From JANQQC01 sp965262255 (GTDB taxonomy: Bacteria > Pseudomonadota > Alphaproteobacteria > Caulobacterales > Hyphomonadaceae): a stretch of 64,000 bases of DNA. This document shows, piece after piece, positions 45,857 to 54,950 of the stretch. Under the pieces are notes generated by a model, which saw only the letters and a list, made by a program, of their open reading frames with translations, did not search any database and had not been told where the DNA came from. Position numbers and translations under genes: made by a program. The stretch lies in the NCBI GenBank assembly GCA_965262255.1, contig OZ253505.1, positions 186,001 through 250,000 of the forward strand. The letters run 5' to 3'. The number at the start of each line of letters is the position of its first letter. Within the stretch, counting starts at the first letter, position 1.

Positions 45857-48800
45857 ATGAATTTTTCATCATTCGTCCGAAAAACTAGCATCTATACCTG
45901 CATTACTGTTGGGATGCTCCTATCTGCATGTTCTGATCCTAATTCATTAATTGTTTCACCGGGCAAAGTCCAAGAAATTACTTACCCTCCGATAACAAAT
46001 TCAAACGAACCAAGAGAAATAGACTTAGTACCGACTGGTTTCGTAACTAACAGCAAAAACTTGGAAATTGGCAAGGTCACTTTAGGCTCCAAAAACAGTT
46101 TCAATCTCGTTAAAATCTCCGATACAATCACCGAAGATTTAACGTTAAGAGCCAAACTTAATGGTAGTCCCATCGGTTACTTTCTAGACGGTATCGTCAC
46201 CGTTGGCAAAGACCTAGGGGCGGGCGGGAATAAAAAAGTCGTACTTACAGTTGAACCAGGCGTGACAATCTACGGCTCCGGTAAATCCTCTCAATTGATT
46301 GTAAGCCGAGGTTCGCAAATTATTGCAAAAGGAAATAGCAAAGCTCCAATCGTATTTACTTCGCTGGAAGAGTACGAACGTCAAAATGTTTTGAATCACC
46401 AAAAGTCAGATGCTACTGAAGAATGGGTTGGATTAATTATTAATGGTCGCGCTCCTATCAATAATTGTATTTCCCCAGAAACTATAGGTAATGACCAGTA
46501 CTGTCAAAATGATGGAGAGGCTAATTCCGGAAAGTACGGCGGCAATCTACAAGACGACAATTCAGGGGAATTGAATTACGTTCGTGTGGAGTTCGCAGGC
46601 ATCACACACACTGAGGAGGATCAATCTAACGGCATCGCGTTTCAAGGAGTAGGTTCCGGAACTAAAGTTTCAAATATCCAGGTTCACAATAATGGTGACG
46701 ACGGTATTGAATTTTTTGGCGGAACGGTCAGCGCGACCAATATTGTGATCACTGGTGCAAAGGATGACTCCATTGACTGGACAGATGGTTGGCAGGGAAC
46801 TTTACAGAATCTTTTGGTTATACAATCAGAAGGTGTTGGCGACAGGATGATCGAAGCGGATAATCATTCGCTTGTTAACCCCCATGAATCTCCTAGATCA
46901 AAGCCAAAAATAGCAAATTTTACCTTGATCGGAAATGGAAACAAAGATGGCATTCTTCTCCGAGAAGGAACGGGAGTAGAACTTTATAATGGTATTGTCA
47001 CAAATGCTAAAACGGGAATTGTGTTCGGTGACAGGGTCACATACGACTTGCTTAACACGCCGCATAATTCAGATCAAGGAAAAGTTGTAATCGAATCACT
47101 GATACTTGATAATGAAAACGTAACAAAAAATATAGAGGGAAACAATCACCAAAGAGTACAATCCGATACAATTAAATCTAACTTTGGTAGCATTCTTGAT
47201 CTCAATAAAATAAACGATGAATTAAAGATTAATAAAACAAATTTCATACCTGGACCCGCAATGTGGAATATACCAACACCTAGCGGGGGAGTGCAAACAT
47301 ACTTAGGCTCCGGCTCACGCGAGTACCTCGTTTCAGCCGCTCGGCCCGTTGGAGTTACGCTTCAATCAAAGCCTTTAGAGGTCAAGGCAGCGTTCGGTCT
47401 CTTACCTTTAACTGACTTGAGTAATGTAAATGGACTTAAATGGAAAGATAAAGAGTACATTGGAGCATTTGCTCCAAGTGAAACACAATCAAACAATTGG
47501 GCATACGGATGGACTAAACCAGAGACAGTTTTTAAGAATGTTACAGTTTCAAATGACACTTGTCCTGTCCAGACGACTGTTGGTGGGCGCATAAAAGATC
47601 TCATAGTTTGCGAGTTAACACAATCGATCAAAACCAATCTCACTCTAGAATACTCACCGGGCGTTGTGTACCGACTTAACGGTCAAATTTTCGTCGGAGA
47701 GGACGGCGGACCTAGCGCAAAAAATAAAGCCGGTTCCGCTCAAGCGACTTTAACTATCGAACCCGGTGTAACAATCTTTGGAGACTCAATCGAAGACGGA
47801 TTAGTCATAACACGAGGTTCAAAAATTATAGCCGAAGGTACAGAAGTAAATCCTATTGTCATGACCTCAGGTGCCGCAATAAGAGGTACAGCAGACTATG
47901 TAAATGATTCAGCTAAATGGCTCGGCCTAACAATCAACGGAAAAGCGGGAATAAATAAATGTAAGTTAGGTGGAGGAACTTCGGGAACCGATGGCGGTAC
48001 CGATCAATGTCAAGGCGAAGGTGAAGCTTCGACTGGTCAATATGGAGGTAGTGTGGATGGCGACAATAGTGGATCGCTTAAATTCGTAAGGGTCGAGTTT
48101 GCAGGAAATTTTTTTACAGAGGAAGATCAATCAAACGGTATCGCCTTCCAGGGTGTCGGGTCGGGAACGAGCGTTGAGTACATTCAAGTCCACAATAATG
48201 GAGACGATGGTATTGAGTTCTTTGGAGGCACAGTAAATGCCAAACATGTCGTTATTACCGGTGCAGGTGACGATTCAGTTGACTGGACAGACGGATGGCG
48301 CGGTAACATTCAATATCTGATTATTGAACAGAGATCGGGTAACGATATGGCGTTCGAGGGAGATAATTTTAGTGAAGCAGCGCCAAGCATTTCCCCTCGA
48401 TCCTCGCCTGATATTTCAAATTTCACGATACTTGGAAAGCCCGATTACGGAGGTATTAAGTTGCGAGAAGGAACTGCTGGACGATATGTAAACGGTATTA
48501 TTGCGAAAAGCCTCTTTGGAATTGATATTGATGACCCTAGTGATCACGAAGGTGGTTCGTATACGGAATTAGACGAGGGAAACTTAATTTTATCATCTAT
48601 TTTTATCGATTCGAAAACACCCTTTGTCGATGATTCAAAAAACAAGGAAAGTTTCACTGCAACAAATGTCAAAAATAGAGTTTCCAACTTAAAAATTGGT
48701 ACAACCACGCTTACCGGAAATAACACGTTCTACGATACCGACACAAACATTGGATTTGTTCTAGGAACTGCAGAAGTCGGAGCAGTATCTTATGATCCTA

Positions 48801-48928
48801 GAAAACTAAATGACGACGGAGAAGATTTTTTTGAAAATTCTCAGTACATAGGAGCAGTTAAAAACCGAGATGATAAATGGTATCTCGGGTGGACAGTTAA
48901 TCACTTAGGGAACATTACAGAAAAATAG
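45857..48928 (+). CDS. beta-helix lipoprotein with two duplicated halves
   Basis: A 1023-residue lipoprotein. ATG 45857 gives a good signal with lipobox LLSAC; an earlier ATG at 45740 only adds an unlikely leader. Two homologous halves (about residues 40-540 and 570-1010) repeat the blocks EPGVTI(Y/F)G, DNSGxLxxVRVEFAG, TEEDQSNGIAFQGVGSGT, VHNNGDDGIEFFGGTV and DDSxDWTDGW. The pattern suggests right-handed parallel beta-helices, as in surface or carbohydrate-binding proteins; many conserved Asp could bind Ca2+. The TonB receptor gene starts 48 bases downstream, so the two probably form a surface-capture and import pair. Confidence 0.85.
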   Translation: MNFSSFVRKTSIYTCITVGMLLSACSDPNSLIVSPGKVQEITYPPITNSNEPREIDLVPTGFVTNSKNLEIGKVTLGSKNSFNLVKISDTITEDLTLRAKLNGSPIGYFLDGIVTVGKDLGAGGNKKVVLTVEPGVTIYGSGKSSQLIVSRGSQIIAKGNSKAPIVFTSLEEYERQNVLNHQKSDATEEWVGLIINGRAPINNCISPETIGNDQYCQNDGEANSGKYGGNLQDDNSGELNYVRVEFAGITHTEEDQSNGIAFQGVGSGTKVSNIQVHNNGDDGIEFFGGTVSATNIVITGAKDDSIDWTDGWQGTLQNLLVIQSEGVGDRMIEADNHSLVNPHESPRSKPKIANFTLIGNGNKDGILLREGTGVELYNGIVTNAKTGIVFGDRVTYDLLNTPHNSDQGKVVIESLILDNENVTKNIEGNNHQRVQSDTIKSNFGSILDLNKINDELKINKTNFIPGPAMWNIPTPSGGVQTYLGSGSREYLVSAARPVGVTLQSKPLEVKAAFGLLPLTDLSNVNGLKWKDKEYIGAFAPSETQSNNWAYGWTKPETVFKNVTVSNDTCPVQTTVGGRIKDLIVCELTQSIKTNLTLEYSPGVVYRLNGQIFVGEDGGPSAKNKAGSAQATLTIEPGVTIFGDSIEDGLVITRGSKIIAEGTEVNPIVMTSGAAIRGTADYVNDSAKWLGLTINGKAGINKCKLGGGTSGTDGGTDQCQGEGEASTGQYGGSVDGDNSGSLKFVRVEFAGNFFTEEDQSNGIAFQGVGSGTSVEYIQVHNNGDDGIEFFGGTVNAKHVVITGAGDDSVDWTDGWRGNIQYLIIEQRSGNDMAFEGDNFSEAAPSISPRSSPDISNFTILGKPDYGGIKLREGTAGRYVNGIIAKSLFGIDIDDPSDHEGGSYTELDEGNLILSSIFIDSKTPFVDDSKNKESFTATNVKNRVSNLKIGTTTLTGNNTFYDTDTNIGFVLGTAEVGAVSYDPRKLNDDGEDFFENSQYIGAVKNRDDKWYLGWTVNHLGNITEK

Positions 48929-48976
48929 TTTTACACTTTTTTATTCGTCTTTAACTTAATCTTTAACGGTCACACT

Positions 48977-51700
48977 ATGCAACGCTTCCAAAAAATAGTA
49001 ACGTCTGGGATACTGTATATTGCACTACATGCAATACTTACAACTAGCTACGCAAAAGATTCGACTGAACCCGATGAGTCTAGTGAAGACCTAGAACTTG
49101 GACCAATTGTCGTCCGTGCGGAGTATATTCCCGACGAGAAAAGGGAAACGGCTCAAATAATGAGCATGATCAGCTCTGAAGATTTCAGCCTTAGAGGCGA
49201 TAGCGATATTGCCTCAGCATTGCGTCGTGTAACTGGAGTGTCTATTGCCGAAGGACGATTTGTCTATGTTCGAGGGTTAAATGAACGCTATAACAACGCA
49301 ACTCTAAACGGGGCTGTGTTGCCTTCGCCGGAACCTTTGCGTAAAGTTGTACCGCTTGATTTGTTTCCTTCCAATATTATCGAAACGACTATCGTTCAAA
49401 AGACTTGGTCTCCTGTATACTCTGCAGATTTTGGAGGGGGCTTGATTGACATTAGAACCCAGAATGTTCCGTATGAAGACTTCATTGAAGTAAGCGTTTC
49501 GTCAAGTTTAAGCACTGGTTCAAACTTAGCCGGTGATGGACTTAGCTATGGTGGAGGAAATTTTGACTGGTTAGGAATTGACGACGGAACAAGAGATTTA
49601 CCAAGTAACCTTTCGAAAGCATTTGAAACGGGTACGCGCCAGAACAATGGAACTTTTCAGAGTTTATCAAATTCAGCACGAAATGAAATATCAAGAGAAC
49701 TCGTAAGCGATTCTAACTTGTTAATAGTCCAACAAGGCGATATCGGCCTTAACTCAGGAGTCGACGCGTCGTTCGGAAAGCGTTTGGATAGAAACGACGT
49801 TACATCAATCGGGCTGTTAGGTGTAATTTCATACTCAAATGAATGGTCGACGAAAGAAGGTATTCAAGGTATTGGCGAAGCAGCCGGTAGCGGAGAGAAT
49901 TTTACTACCAAGGTGCGAGCTCTGAGCAGATTTGATCGTCAATCAACAACTAACACCATTGACCTTAATGGTTTTGCGTCAGTAGGGTTTGATATTCTTG
50001 ACAACCATCGCATTAAATTTTTATCATTTATCACTCGATCCACCGATAAAGTAGCTGAGGTGTCCTTCGGACACACGAATGACGACGACAATATCCGGCG
50101 TGAGAAACTAGAGTGGATTGAACGACAACTATGGACAACACAGGTACACGGTGAACACATTCTATCAAATGAAACAAATGCTGAATTTCGTTGGCGGGGC
50201 TCTTGGTCTTCGGCCAAACGAAACGCTCCCTTTCAAATTTCGAATCGATATGAACCAACGAACTCTGATACTACAAGCTTTGTTCTGCGGCGTGGATCTG
50301 GAATAGAATTTTCAGATATTGACGATGAGACGTTTGATTTTGGCATTGACCTGTTGCTTCCTACCACACTAGGCAATGTCTTCGTGGATATGAGGGTTGG
50401 AGCAGCGACAATCAGAAAAACGAGAGAGTCTTTCAGTAATTTTCTAGTTACTCCAAATCTAAATCGAAATGAAGTGAACAACCTTAGAGTTGATATTGCT
50501 TATCGAACAGCGTTCTCAGTCGCCTCAAATTCATTCCAATCAACACGCTCTACTCAATCACCCTCTTATTACGAAGCCTCCCAAGATACAGATGCTATAT
50601 ACATTGAGGCTGATGCAGAGCTTACTCCATACATGAGACTTATGTTCGGTATACGTAACGAGAATTTCTTTCAATCAATTGAAACTCGGTCTAACAAAGC
50701 AGATTTTGGCATAGTTACTCCTCCTCTGAGCAAGATCAGAACTTTACCTTCTGCGACGTTCACTTGGAATTTCAGAGAAAATTTAGCACTCCGTTTCGGG
50801 TACTCAGAAACAGTTAATCGACCACAATTCCGGGAAGTAGGACCGAGTCGCTTTACCAATACAGATACCAACGAGGCTTTCACCGGGAATCCGTTCCTTA
50901 AAGAAACGTCAATCTCAAACCTAGATGCTAGACTGGAATGGTACTTTGGTCGTAACCAGTTTGCTACGATAGGCATTTTCTCCAAGAAACTTGACGATCC
51001 TATAGAGGCGTTCAATGTTGGATCCGGTGAGAGTAGACTTGTGACATTTGTAAATATCGAATCGGCAGATGTCGAAGGAATCGAATTTGAACTGCGCAAG
51101 GAGTTGCCGGTAGGTGATTGGTTTAGATGGTCGTTCTTGGAGAGCAAAGCGTTTAGTATAGATTCTAATTTCACATTATCAGATTCGTCAATCAGCGCAC
51201 AAACGCCAGTATACCTTTTGTCACAATCTGCCGCCGCTAGATTTGTGCAGCAATTGAGCAAACTTAGTGAAACTTCTGCGTATACGCTACAGAAGCTAGA
51301 GAATGAAGGCGCGTTAGAGCAACGCACTGCTGATTTCATTGTGGGTCGCCAGTTACAGGGGCATTCAAAGTATCTATTCAACCTTCAGTTCGGATACTAT
51401 GATGAAATAACTGATGCTGACCTGAACTTCTTGATCAACTTCCAGTCAAAACGTATACGTTCAGTTGAGTCTATCAGCGACAACACTCCGGCTGTCTTGG
51501 AAGAACCTCCGATAACATTTGACATAGCGTATAAGCGACAAATTGAGCTCATTGATCGTGAGTGGTCGCTTGGACTTAAAGTCCAGAATCTCTTTAACTC
51601 GGACTATCTCGCCTACCAAGAATCTCGCGGTAGCAAGGTGTTAGTCGACACCTACTCCCCAGGTCAGAAAGCAAGTATCTCCATATCACACTCGTTCTAA
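48977..51700 (+). CDS. TonB-dependent outer-membrane receptor
   Basis: A 907-residue TonB receptor with an N-terminal signal peptide (about residues 1-27) and a likely TonB box LGPIVVRAEY. The plug domain (SDIASALRRVTGVSIAEGRF, then FVYVRGLNERYNNATLNGAVLP) is followed by IVQKTWSPVYSADFGGGLIDIRT. The beta barrel ends in the outer-membrane C-terminal signature ASISISHSF (terminal Phe). It belongs to the large receptor class common in alphaproteobacteria. The substrate is unknown and is presumably presented by the lipoprotein encoded just upstream. A heavily decayed copy of its C-terminal part lies at 62.5-63.6 kb. Confidence 0.93.
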   Translation: MQRFQKIVTSGILYIALHAILTTSYAKDSTEPDESSEDLELGPIVVRAEYIPDEKRETAQIMSMISSEDFSLRGDSDIASALRRVTGVSIAEGRFVYVRGLNERYNNATLNGAVLPSPEPLRKVVPLDLFPSNIIETTIVQKTWSPVYSADFGGGLIDIRTQNVPYEDFIEVSVSSSLSTGSNLAGDGLSYGGGNFDWLGIDDGTRDLPSNLSKAFETGTRQNNGTFQSLSNSARNEISRELVSDSNLLIVQQGDIGLNSGVDASFGKRLDRNDVTSIGLLGVISYSNEWSTKEGIQGIGEAAGSGENFTTKVRALSRFDRQSTTNTIDLNGFASVGFDILDNHRIKFLSFITRSTDKVAEVSFGHTNDDDNIRREKLEWIERQLWTTQVHGEHILSNETNAEFRWRGSWSSAKRNAPFQISNRYEPTNSDTTSFVLRRGSGIEFSDIDDETFDFGIDLLLPTTLGNVFVDMRVGAATIRKTRESFSNFLVTPNLNRNEVNNLRVDIAYRTAFSVASNSFQSTRSTQSPSYYEASQDTDAIYIEADAELTPYMRLMFGIRNENFFQSIETRSNKADFGIVTPPLSKIRTLPSATFTWNFRENLALRFGYSETVNRPQFREVGPSRFTNTDTNEAFTGNPFLKETSISNLDARLEWYFGRNQFATIGIFSKKLDDPIEAFNVGSGESRLVTFVNIESADVEGIEFELRKELPVGDWFRWSFLESKAFSIDSNFTLSDSSISAQTPVYLLSQSAAARFVQQLSKLSETSAYTLQKLENEGALEQRTADFIVGRQLQGHSKYLFNLQFGYYDEITDADLNFLINFQSKRIRSVESISDNTPAVLEEPPITFDIAYKRQIELIDREWSLGLKVQNLFNSDYLAYQESRGSKVLVDTYSPGQKASISISHSF

Positions 51701-51941
51701 TTTAGTCATTTTCTAGCTAGTTCTTACTCGAACCGCTGAACCGATATACGAATTGACACCTAGCCTTCATAAAAGCCCCGCTTGCTTCTGTTCAGAACGC
51801 GTTCAAAGAAACGCTGGAGTTCGTGGAAAGGGTTGCGAAGTTTTGCCAGATGTATGGAATCGGTTCAAGTTAAAAATTTTGAAAATACATATAATCTTGG
51901 GTTAGCGATATGGTGGTCTAAACCTAACTCCGATATTTGAA
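51701..51941. other. spacer after the TonB receptor gene, possible transposase debris
   Basis: About 240 bases with no gene-length frame. A short stretch reads KETLEFVERVAKFCQMYG and may belong to the decayed integrase that follows. No clear terminator was seen. Confidence 0.3.
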
Positions 51942-52090
51942 TTGGCGTATAACTGCGCTAAAAGGTTACAGGTTCACAAAGGTCTAACTATCTTCGACTT
52001 TATTAACAAATGTTGGCAAGAGGAACCAGACAGATCCACCAAAAATCCTTTGCGCCTGGTTGCGGGACTGTGCATATACCTACATATAGG
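51942..52090 (+). mobile_element. C-terminal scrap of an IS481-like transposase
   Basis: This frame reads AYNCAKRLQVHKGLTIFDFI followed by NKCWQEEPDRS, matching the C-terminal YNxxRRLKxLKGLTPYEYIxKxWxxEPxRF pattern of IS481-family transposases. The rest of the protein is absent or unrecognisable. It ends about 130 bases before the intact JAMM-type gene. The parallel scrap at 23.2 kb lies next to the broken JAMM-type gene. Confidence 0.6.
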
Positions 52091-52218
52091 GCGATCTTCC
52101 CTTTTTTCAAAAAGACCTCGATTCCATATGTCATTGTACTGAGACAGTTATAGAAGCAAAGGTACATCAGATTTCATCAAAACACTTTACAAATACCAAA
52201 AAAGTCTTAAACAGAGGA

Positions 52219-53586
52219 GTGTTCTTGCAAACTCATTCGCGGATACCCTCAATTTTCCGCTCTCGCTGTCCAACTAACGTCACCATTTTGCCTCTCTCAA
52301 ACTTAATCAATACCTTTCGCCATGCTTCGCTGGGAGTTCTGACAATTGCTTGGTTCTGTTCCGTGTCGCTGTTAGCATATGGTACGGAAGATGTCGATAT
52401 TCCGGACGATGACGAAATGAGATTGCCAAAGCAAACCGTAACAGCTTCTCGAGGCCGTAGTGTATCGATCGGTGTTGGGTCAATTCTATCAGTCGTAAAT
52501 GGTGGATCCTATTCAGACCTAGATTCATTGGAACTAACGGGAGACGCTTATACCTATGCCTTGGCATGTCGTCGAAATCCAGATAGCATCTCATGCAGGC
52601 TTTTGGCTTGTGAAGTCGCCCCGAAATCCAAGGAATGTGAGTATCGACTCGACCCCGTAATAGTGACCGGAGAACGTCCAGACAATTCGAATACCACAAC
52701 CGATTTAGCACTCAATGTGAAATTTTCATTCCAATGGGTCGTAAACATTAGTAGATCGTTAGACCGCGCAAAGAATGAATGGAAACGAAGAAAACTGGAA
52801 ATCGAATGTAAATCTAGTTTGAAAGAATTATTTGCGAGAAAAAATGATTTCAATTTGAAGTCTATTTTCCCAACAAAACCATCAGGACCGTCTGAGCAAA
52901 CTCACCTAAACTCCGTATTGAACACAATAATAAAAGAAACTGAACCAATTATGACCACTGGGGTCGAAAACAAACCACCAATTGATCACAAAAACGGATT
53001 AGAAGCTGCAACCGTTTTCTACACTCATAAGGAAACTGGATTGTTCACACGAGGAAACGTAAACTATGGTAAAAACGAAGGTCGTGTAGTTCAAAATTTC
53101 CGAAATGACGTTCAATGGAAGGAAGTCTTAATAAACTCTTCTGAAAAAGCGCAAGACATTGTGGTAGGTTTTCATACTCACCCCACTGCACTACCTAGCT
53201 TCTCACAATCTGTGGTCTACTATGCGTGGCCTTCGCCATCTGATTTTCATAGACACTTACAGTACAAACTTAACGGTGAAATCCATCAACAAGCCTTGCT
53301 AGCTATTGGTTTCCTAGCAAATGTAAAATACTACGTAAACTTAGTTCAGTTTAACAAAGAACTTTCTCTTTCTCAGTTACTATCACATTTTGAAGATGCT
53401 AAGTTTTTCTCTACCGTACTCAATCGCTTATTGGAAGCCGGCACTAAGATCGCTATTTTGGATTCCAACGGAAAAGATATAGACTATTTTAAATTTTTCA
53501 ACAACAAGAAACAAGCCTTTTTTCGTGGAGAAAATGTCTTACCTAAATCATGCTTGTCATGTTTTATTGGAGATTCTAATGAATAA
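52219..53586 (+). CDS. secreted JAMM-type metallopeptidase-like protein (putative toxin)
   Basis: A 455-residue exported protein. The only in-frame start before the signal segment (LGVLTIAWFCSVSLLAYG) is GTG 52219, with GAGG next to it. Motif one is LPKQTVTASRGR (69-80). Next comes a four-cysteine segment with spacing C-x8-C-x4-C-x8-C, then motif two DPVIVTGERP (145-154), a lysine-rich helical linker, and the C-terminal domain: IMTTGVE, then DHKNGLEA with candidate catalytic Glu262, then GFHTHP (His319, His321) and SPSD (Ser339, Asp342). This is the JAMM/JAB zinc-peptidase pattern with a longer loop. JAB-type domains are known as polymorphic-toxin tips. The ankyrin gene overlaps its stop by eight bases, suggesting an immunity partner. 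The target is unknown. Confidence 0.75.
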   Translation: MFLQTHSRIPSIFRSRCPTNVTILPLSNLINTFRHASLGVLTIAWFCSVSLLAYGTEDVDIPDDDEMRLPKQTVTASRGRSVSIGVGSILSVVNGGSYSDLDSLELTGDAYTYALACRRNPDSISCRLLACEVAPKSKECEYRLDPVIVTGERPDNSNTTTDLALNVKFSFQWVVNISRSLDRAKNEWKRRKLEIECKSSLKELFARKNDFNLKSIFPTKPSGPSEQTHLNSVLNTIIKETEPIMTTGVENKPPIDHKNGLEAATVFYTHKETGLFTRGNVNYGKNEGRVVQNFRNDVQWKEVLINSSEKAQDIVVGFHTHPTALPSFSQSVVYYAWPSPSDFHRHLQYKLNGEIHQQALLAIGFLANVKYYVNLVQFNKELSLSQLLSHFEDAKFFSTVLNRLLEAGTKIAILDSNGKDIDYFKFFNNKKQAFFRGENVLPKSCLSCFIGDSNE

Positions 53587-54373
53587 GATTTTCGTGCTAG
53601 TTCTAATTTTCGTAGTAAACCTTTGTGGTATCACTATTGCAAATGAGTATTCAGATACGGAAAAGGCAAAAGCAAAAGCAGTCATGATGAATGAACCAGA
53701 GCTTGAAATTTTCTTGCGCAATAGTAAAGACCTAGAAATGACCGACGAGAATGGATTTACTAGTCTATTTAGTGTAGCATTGACTCGCAATTCAAAAATA
53801 TTAAAAATGTGGATTAAGGCTGGAGCAAATGTAAATGCGGTAAGCAAATCCGGTAGTACTCCTTTGTTTTTTGCTGTATTAGATAATCAATTGGACAGCA
53901 TTGACATTCTTATAGAATCTGGAGTAAATGTTAATCACAAGAAAATGAACGGAGATACCGTACTTCACTATGCCATTCAGTGGGCCGGCATCGTCAGAGC
54001 CGAGACTATTATAAGATTGATTAATCATGGTGCGGACGTAAATGCTCTCAACTCAGAAGGAAATTCTCCTCTATTCTTGCTAAGAGAAGGAAGAGATTTC
54101 CGTTGGGGGAACCCAGAGAGATCGATAGAGAGTTTATTGATTCAAAAGAATGCGAAAGATATATCAGGATATCAAGTTCGAAACCAAAGTAATAATAATA
54201 AAATTACCTCTTCCATTGGTACGAAAAGTAGTTCGAACTTTAATCAACGCTCTGACGAAATTAGTCAATCGAATTGCTCAAACACAAATCAGCGCAGTTA
54301 TCAAAAAAAACAAGGAAGTATGACAAAAAATGGAGAATGCAATTCTCAAGAGAATTATAATCCGATAAAGTAG
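53579..54373 (+). CDS. exported ankyrin-repeat protein (putative immunity)
   Basis: A 264-residue protein from ATG 53579, chosen because a signal peptide (MNKIFVLVLIFVVNLCGITIA) starts there and GGAG lies upstream; the longer GTG frame is an artefact. About four ankyrin repeats span residues 50-190 (NGFTSLFSVALTRN, AGANVNAVSKSGSTPLFFAVL, SGVNVNHKKMNGDTVLHYAI, HGADVNALNSEGNSPLF). The tail is Ser/Asn/Gln-rich with two cysteines 20 residues apart, ending GEC. The eight-base overlap with the JAMM-type gene implies coupled translation. Ankyrin proteins are known immunity partners of polymorphic toxins; a periplasmic location would suit a toxin arriving from outside. The role is inferred. Confidence 0.8.
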   Translation: MNKIFVLVLIFVVNLCGITIANEYSDTEKAKAKAVMMNEPELEIFLRNSKDLEMTDENGFTSLFSVALTRNSKILKMWIKAGANVNAVSKSGSTPLFFAVLDNQLDSIDILIESGVNVNHKKMNGDTVLHYAIQWAGIVRAETIIRLINHGADVNALNSEGNSPLFLLREGRDFRWGNPERSIESLLIQKNAKDISGYQVRNQSNNNKITSSIGTKSSSNFNQRSDEISQSNCSNTNQRSYQKKQGSMTKNGECNSQENYNPIK

Positions 54374-54472
54374 TGTATCAATTGCAAATTTGGATGGTTC
54401 TATAAATTATAGAATTGTCTTAAACGTTCTGATGCAAATACATATGGAGGTAGTAATTGCTAAGAACGGTTA

Positions 54473-54549
54473 GAACGTTTTCACATCAAGTTGTCCACTT
54501 GCTTTTTTTTAATCGCTAAGTTGTTTTTAAGGTCAGAAACGTCTTAATA
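54473..54549. mobile_element. solo IS630-type end
   Basis: After a TA at 54471-54472, the bases 54473-54496 match the terminal repeat of the complete IS630 element in this window at about 20 of 24 positions, with the core ATCAAGTTGTCC. No transposase follows; an IS1380-type end begins at 54550. It is either the remnant of an older IS630 copy or a MITE-like solo end. Confidence 0.5.
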
Positions 54550-54950
54550 CCCGGATTATTCATCAAAAAGAGGAGAATCGGGAAAAAAGCGCTTGCGTAT
54601 CAAAAAGAAACGTAGTAAAATGGATAGACTACGCGAAGATCGCGTAGTCTACAGTCAGCAACTAAGGACTGTGGTCAAATAAACAGAAACATGCAACTTA
54701 CTCCGCTCCCTTATAAGGAGTTAAAATCCCGTGTAAAGGGCAAGCGACTTTGGATTGAGTTTAATCATAAGCACCTCAGTATTGATGGTGGTATAGCGTT
54801 GTTTAATGAGATAGAGGATCGTTCAAAGATTATAAAAACGGCTTGTGAATGTATTAACGACAGAAGAGTTAAAGGTCGGTCTAAATTTAGTATTAAACAA
54901 ATACTTAAATCGCGAGTCTATCTCATAGGTTGTGGTTACGAAGACGTAAA
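54550..54950 (+). mobile_element. truncated IS1380-type element (left part)
   Basis: It begins with CCCGGATTATTCA at 54550, a candidate terminal repeat. The frame from 54691 encodes an IS1380-like transposase N-terminus (LSIDGGIALFNEIEDRSKII, then VYLIGCGYEDVN) and breaks off exactly at 54951, where a second copy of the same end sequence starts. The remaining residues of the frame to 55023 are read into the second element and have no meaning. Confidence 0.6.

Noticed and set aside
52307..52711. 134-residue minus-strand frame opposite the JAMM-type gene
   Set aside because: It is a shadow of the real gene, whose frame is confirmed by two paralogues.
53525..53578. Longer GTG start for the ankyrin gene at 52-54 kb
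   Set aside because: It would put 18 residues before the signal peptide; ATG 53579 has GGAG upstream and gives a proper signal sequence.
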